The translations under genes and the position numbers were made by a program. From positions 1-5,844 of the forward strand of contig USTA01000062.1 of the NCBI GenBank assembly GCA_900557475.1: a stretch of DNA of 5,844 nt, written 5' to 3'. Origin of the DNA: an uncultured Clostridium sp. Its GTDB lineage: Bacteria > Bacillota > Clostridia > TANB77 > CAG-508. A model generated the notes under the pieces. That model made no database searches, was not told the origin of the DNA, and was given only the letters and a program-made list of their open reading frames with translations. The number at the start of each line of letters is the position of its first letter. Position 1 is the first letter of the stretch. This document shows positions 5,235-5,844 of the stretch, one piece after another.

Positions 5235-5611
5235 TAAAGAAATTAAATCCAAGACATTTAGAGAGATTATTAAATAATAAGTGTGATGTTAAATTATATC
5301 AAGAAGGCTTATCTGAAGAAGGTGAGCCTTTAACTTCTTTAGACATTAAAAATGAAAAATGTAGATTTGTTGAAAAAAGCAAAACTATAATAACTGCAGA
5401 TGGAAAAAAAGTTGAGCTTGTAGGAAAAGTAATATTACTGGGAGACATAGCACCTAATATTAAAAAGATAAGTGGTGGAGAAGTAAGCAATGTAATTACA
5501 GTAATTGATGGAAAAGAAGTAATAAATGAAAGTAAATATGAAATATACCAAGCAAGTAGACCTAGAAATCCTGATGGCAGTATCCATCATACAACATTGG
5601 AGTTGATGTAA
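5231..5611 (+). CDS. Head closure (stopper)-like neck protein
   Basis: 126 aa. The ATG overlaps the TGA of the connector gene (ATGA) and no good Shine-Dalgarno stands at the normal distance, so translation probably depends on coupling. The protein is beta-rich: CDVKLYQEGLSEEGEPL, CRFVEKSKTIITADGKKVELVGKVILLGDI, VITVIDGKEVINESKYEIYQASRPRNPDGSIHHTTLELM. The order 'strand, tagged insertion, long beta segment, YxIYxxxRPRNPDGSxHHTxLEL' is what I know from stopper or head-closure proteins (SPP1 gp16-like) that seal the neck after packaging. Gene order supports this: connector before, minor capsid/neck gene after (1-bp gap). Exact family is not certain. Confidence 0.75.
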   Translation: MIKKLNPRHLERLLNNKCDVKLYQEGLSEEGEPLTSLDIKNEKCRFVEKSKTIITADGKKVELVGKVILLGDIAPNIKKISGGEVSNVITVIDGKEVINESKYEIYQASRPRNPDGSIHHTTLELM

Positions 5612-5612
5612 T

Positions 5613-5844
5613 ATGAAAATAACTTTTAATACTAAAAATATTAATAAGATAAATAAAATTGCACAGTTGGCATTGCTAGATACAGCTGAAGCTTTAAAAA
5701 CAGATTTAATTCAAAGCCAAACGATGCCCTTTGATACTGGTACGATGCAAAACGATAGTACTTTTGTTGATGATAAAAGAATAATAAAAGGTGTAGCAAC
5801 AATTGTAACAGATACACCTTACGCAAGAAAAGTATATTTTGACC
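5613..5844 (+). CDS. Minor capsid / neck protein, N-terminal part (3' truncated by window)
   Basis: ATG at 5613, with GGAG (5599-5602) ten bases upstream and one base after the previous stop. Seventy-seven codons are visible before the window ends. The sequence begins MKITFNTKNINKINKIAQLALLD, then has MPFDTGTMQNDSTFVDD and, near the edge, IVTDTPYARKVYFD. The PFDTG-x-x-Q-x-S and TPYAR-x-x-Y-F signatures are typical of Firmicute phage minor capsid or HK97 gp10-like tail-completion proteins, which act at the head-tail joint. A minus-strand frame over this stretch is a shadow. The rest lies outside the window. Confidence 0.82.
   Translation, partial: MKITFNTKNINKINKIAQLALLDTAEALKTDLIQSQTMPFDTGTMQNDSTFVDDKRIIKGVATIVTDTPYARKVYFD

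Overview
The window is a slice of the head (structural) module of a tailed, siphovirus-like phage or prophage of a low-GC Firmicute, most likely a clostridial host. This rests on strongly AT-rich coding DNA, heavy use of AGA and ATA codons, strong GGAGG-type ribosome binding sites, and head proteins of clostridial type. All real genes lie on the + strand in near-contiguous operon order. TAG, TAA and TGA are all used as stops, so the standard bacterial code applies.

Layout: (1) 1-530, C-terminal part of the portal protein. (2) 544-2040, a MuF-type minor capsid protein whose C-terminus is a complete-looking ADP-ribosyltransferase (ART) domain, the architecture of a phage-borne polymorphic toxin. 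(3) 2033-2263, an unrecognised 76-aa gene overlapping the toxin gene. (4) 2265-2516, a DUF2829 protein, the family that contains the anti-Thoeris protein Tad2. (5) 2517-2857, a 341-bp gap without a gene. It holds a compact pseudoknotted RNA with a tRNA-like T arm (about 2528-2730), an intrinsic terminator (2751-2777) and a leader whose Shine-Dalgarno sequence sits in a hairpin loop. (6) 2858-3607, scaffold-like protein. (7) 3634-4527, major capsid protein. (8) 4542-4844, small coiled-coil protein. (9) 4857-5234, head-tail connector. (10) 5231-5611, head-closure/stopper-like protein. (11) 5613 to the end, start of a minor capsid/neck protein.

The genes on both sides of the gap build the DNA-filled head: portal and MuF at the vertex, then scaffold and capsid, then the connector and neck that receive the tail. 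Between the vertex genes and the scaffold lies an accessory insert: the ART domain, the 76-aa gene, the Tad2-like gene and the structured RNA. The ART consumes NAD+, and Tad2-family proteins bind NAD+-derived (cyclic ADP-ribose type) immune signals, so the insert looks like a host-interaction cargo island. The structured RNA is the least explained element. Its pairings were found by eye and match no RNA family that I recognise with confidence.
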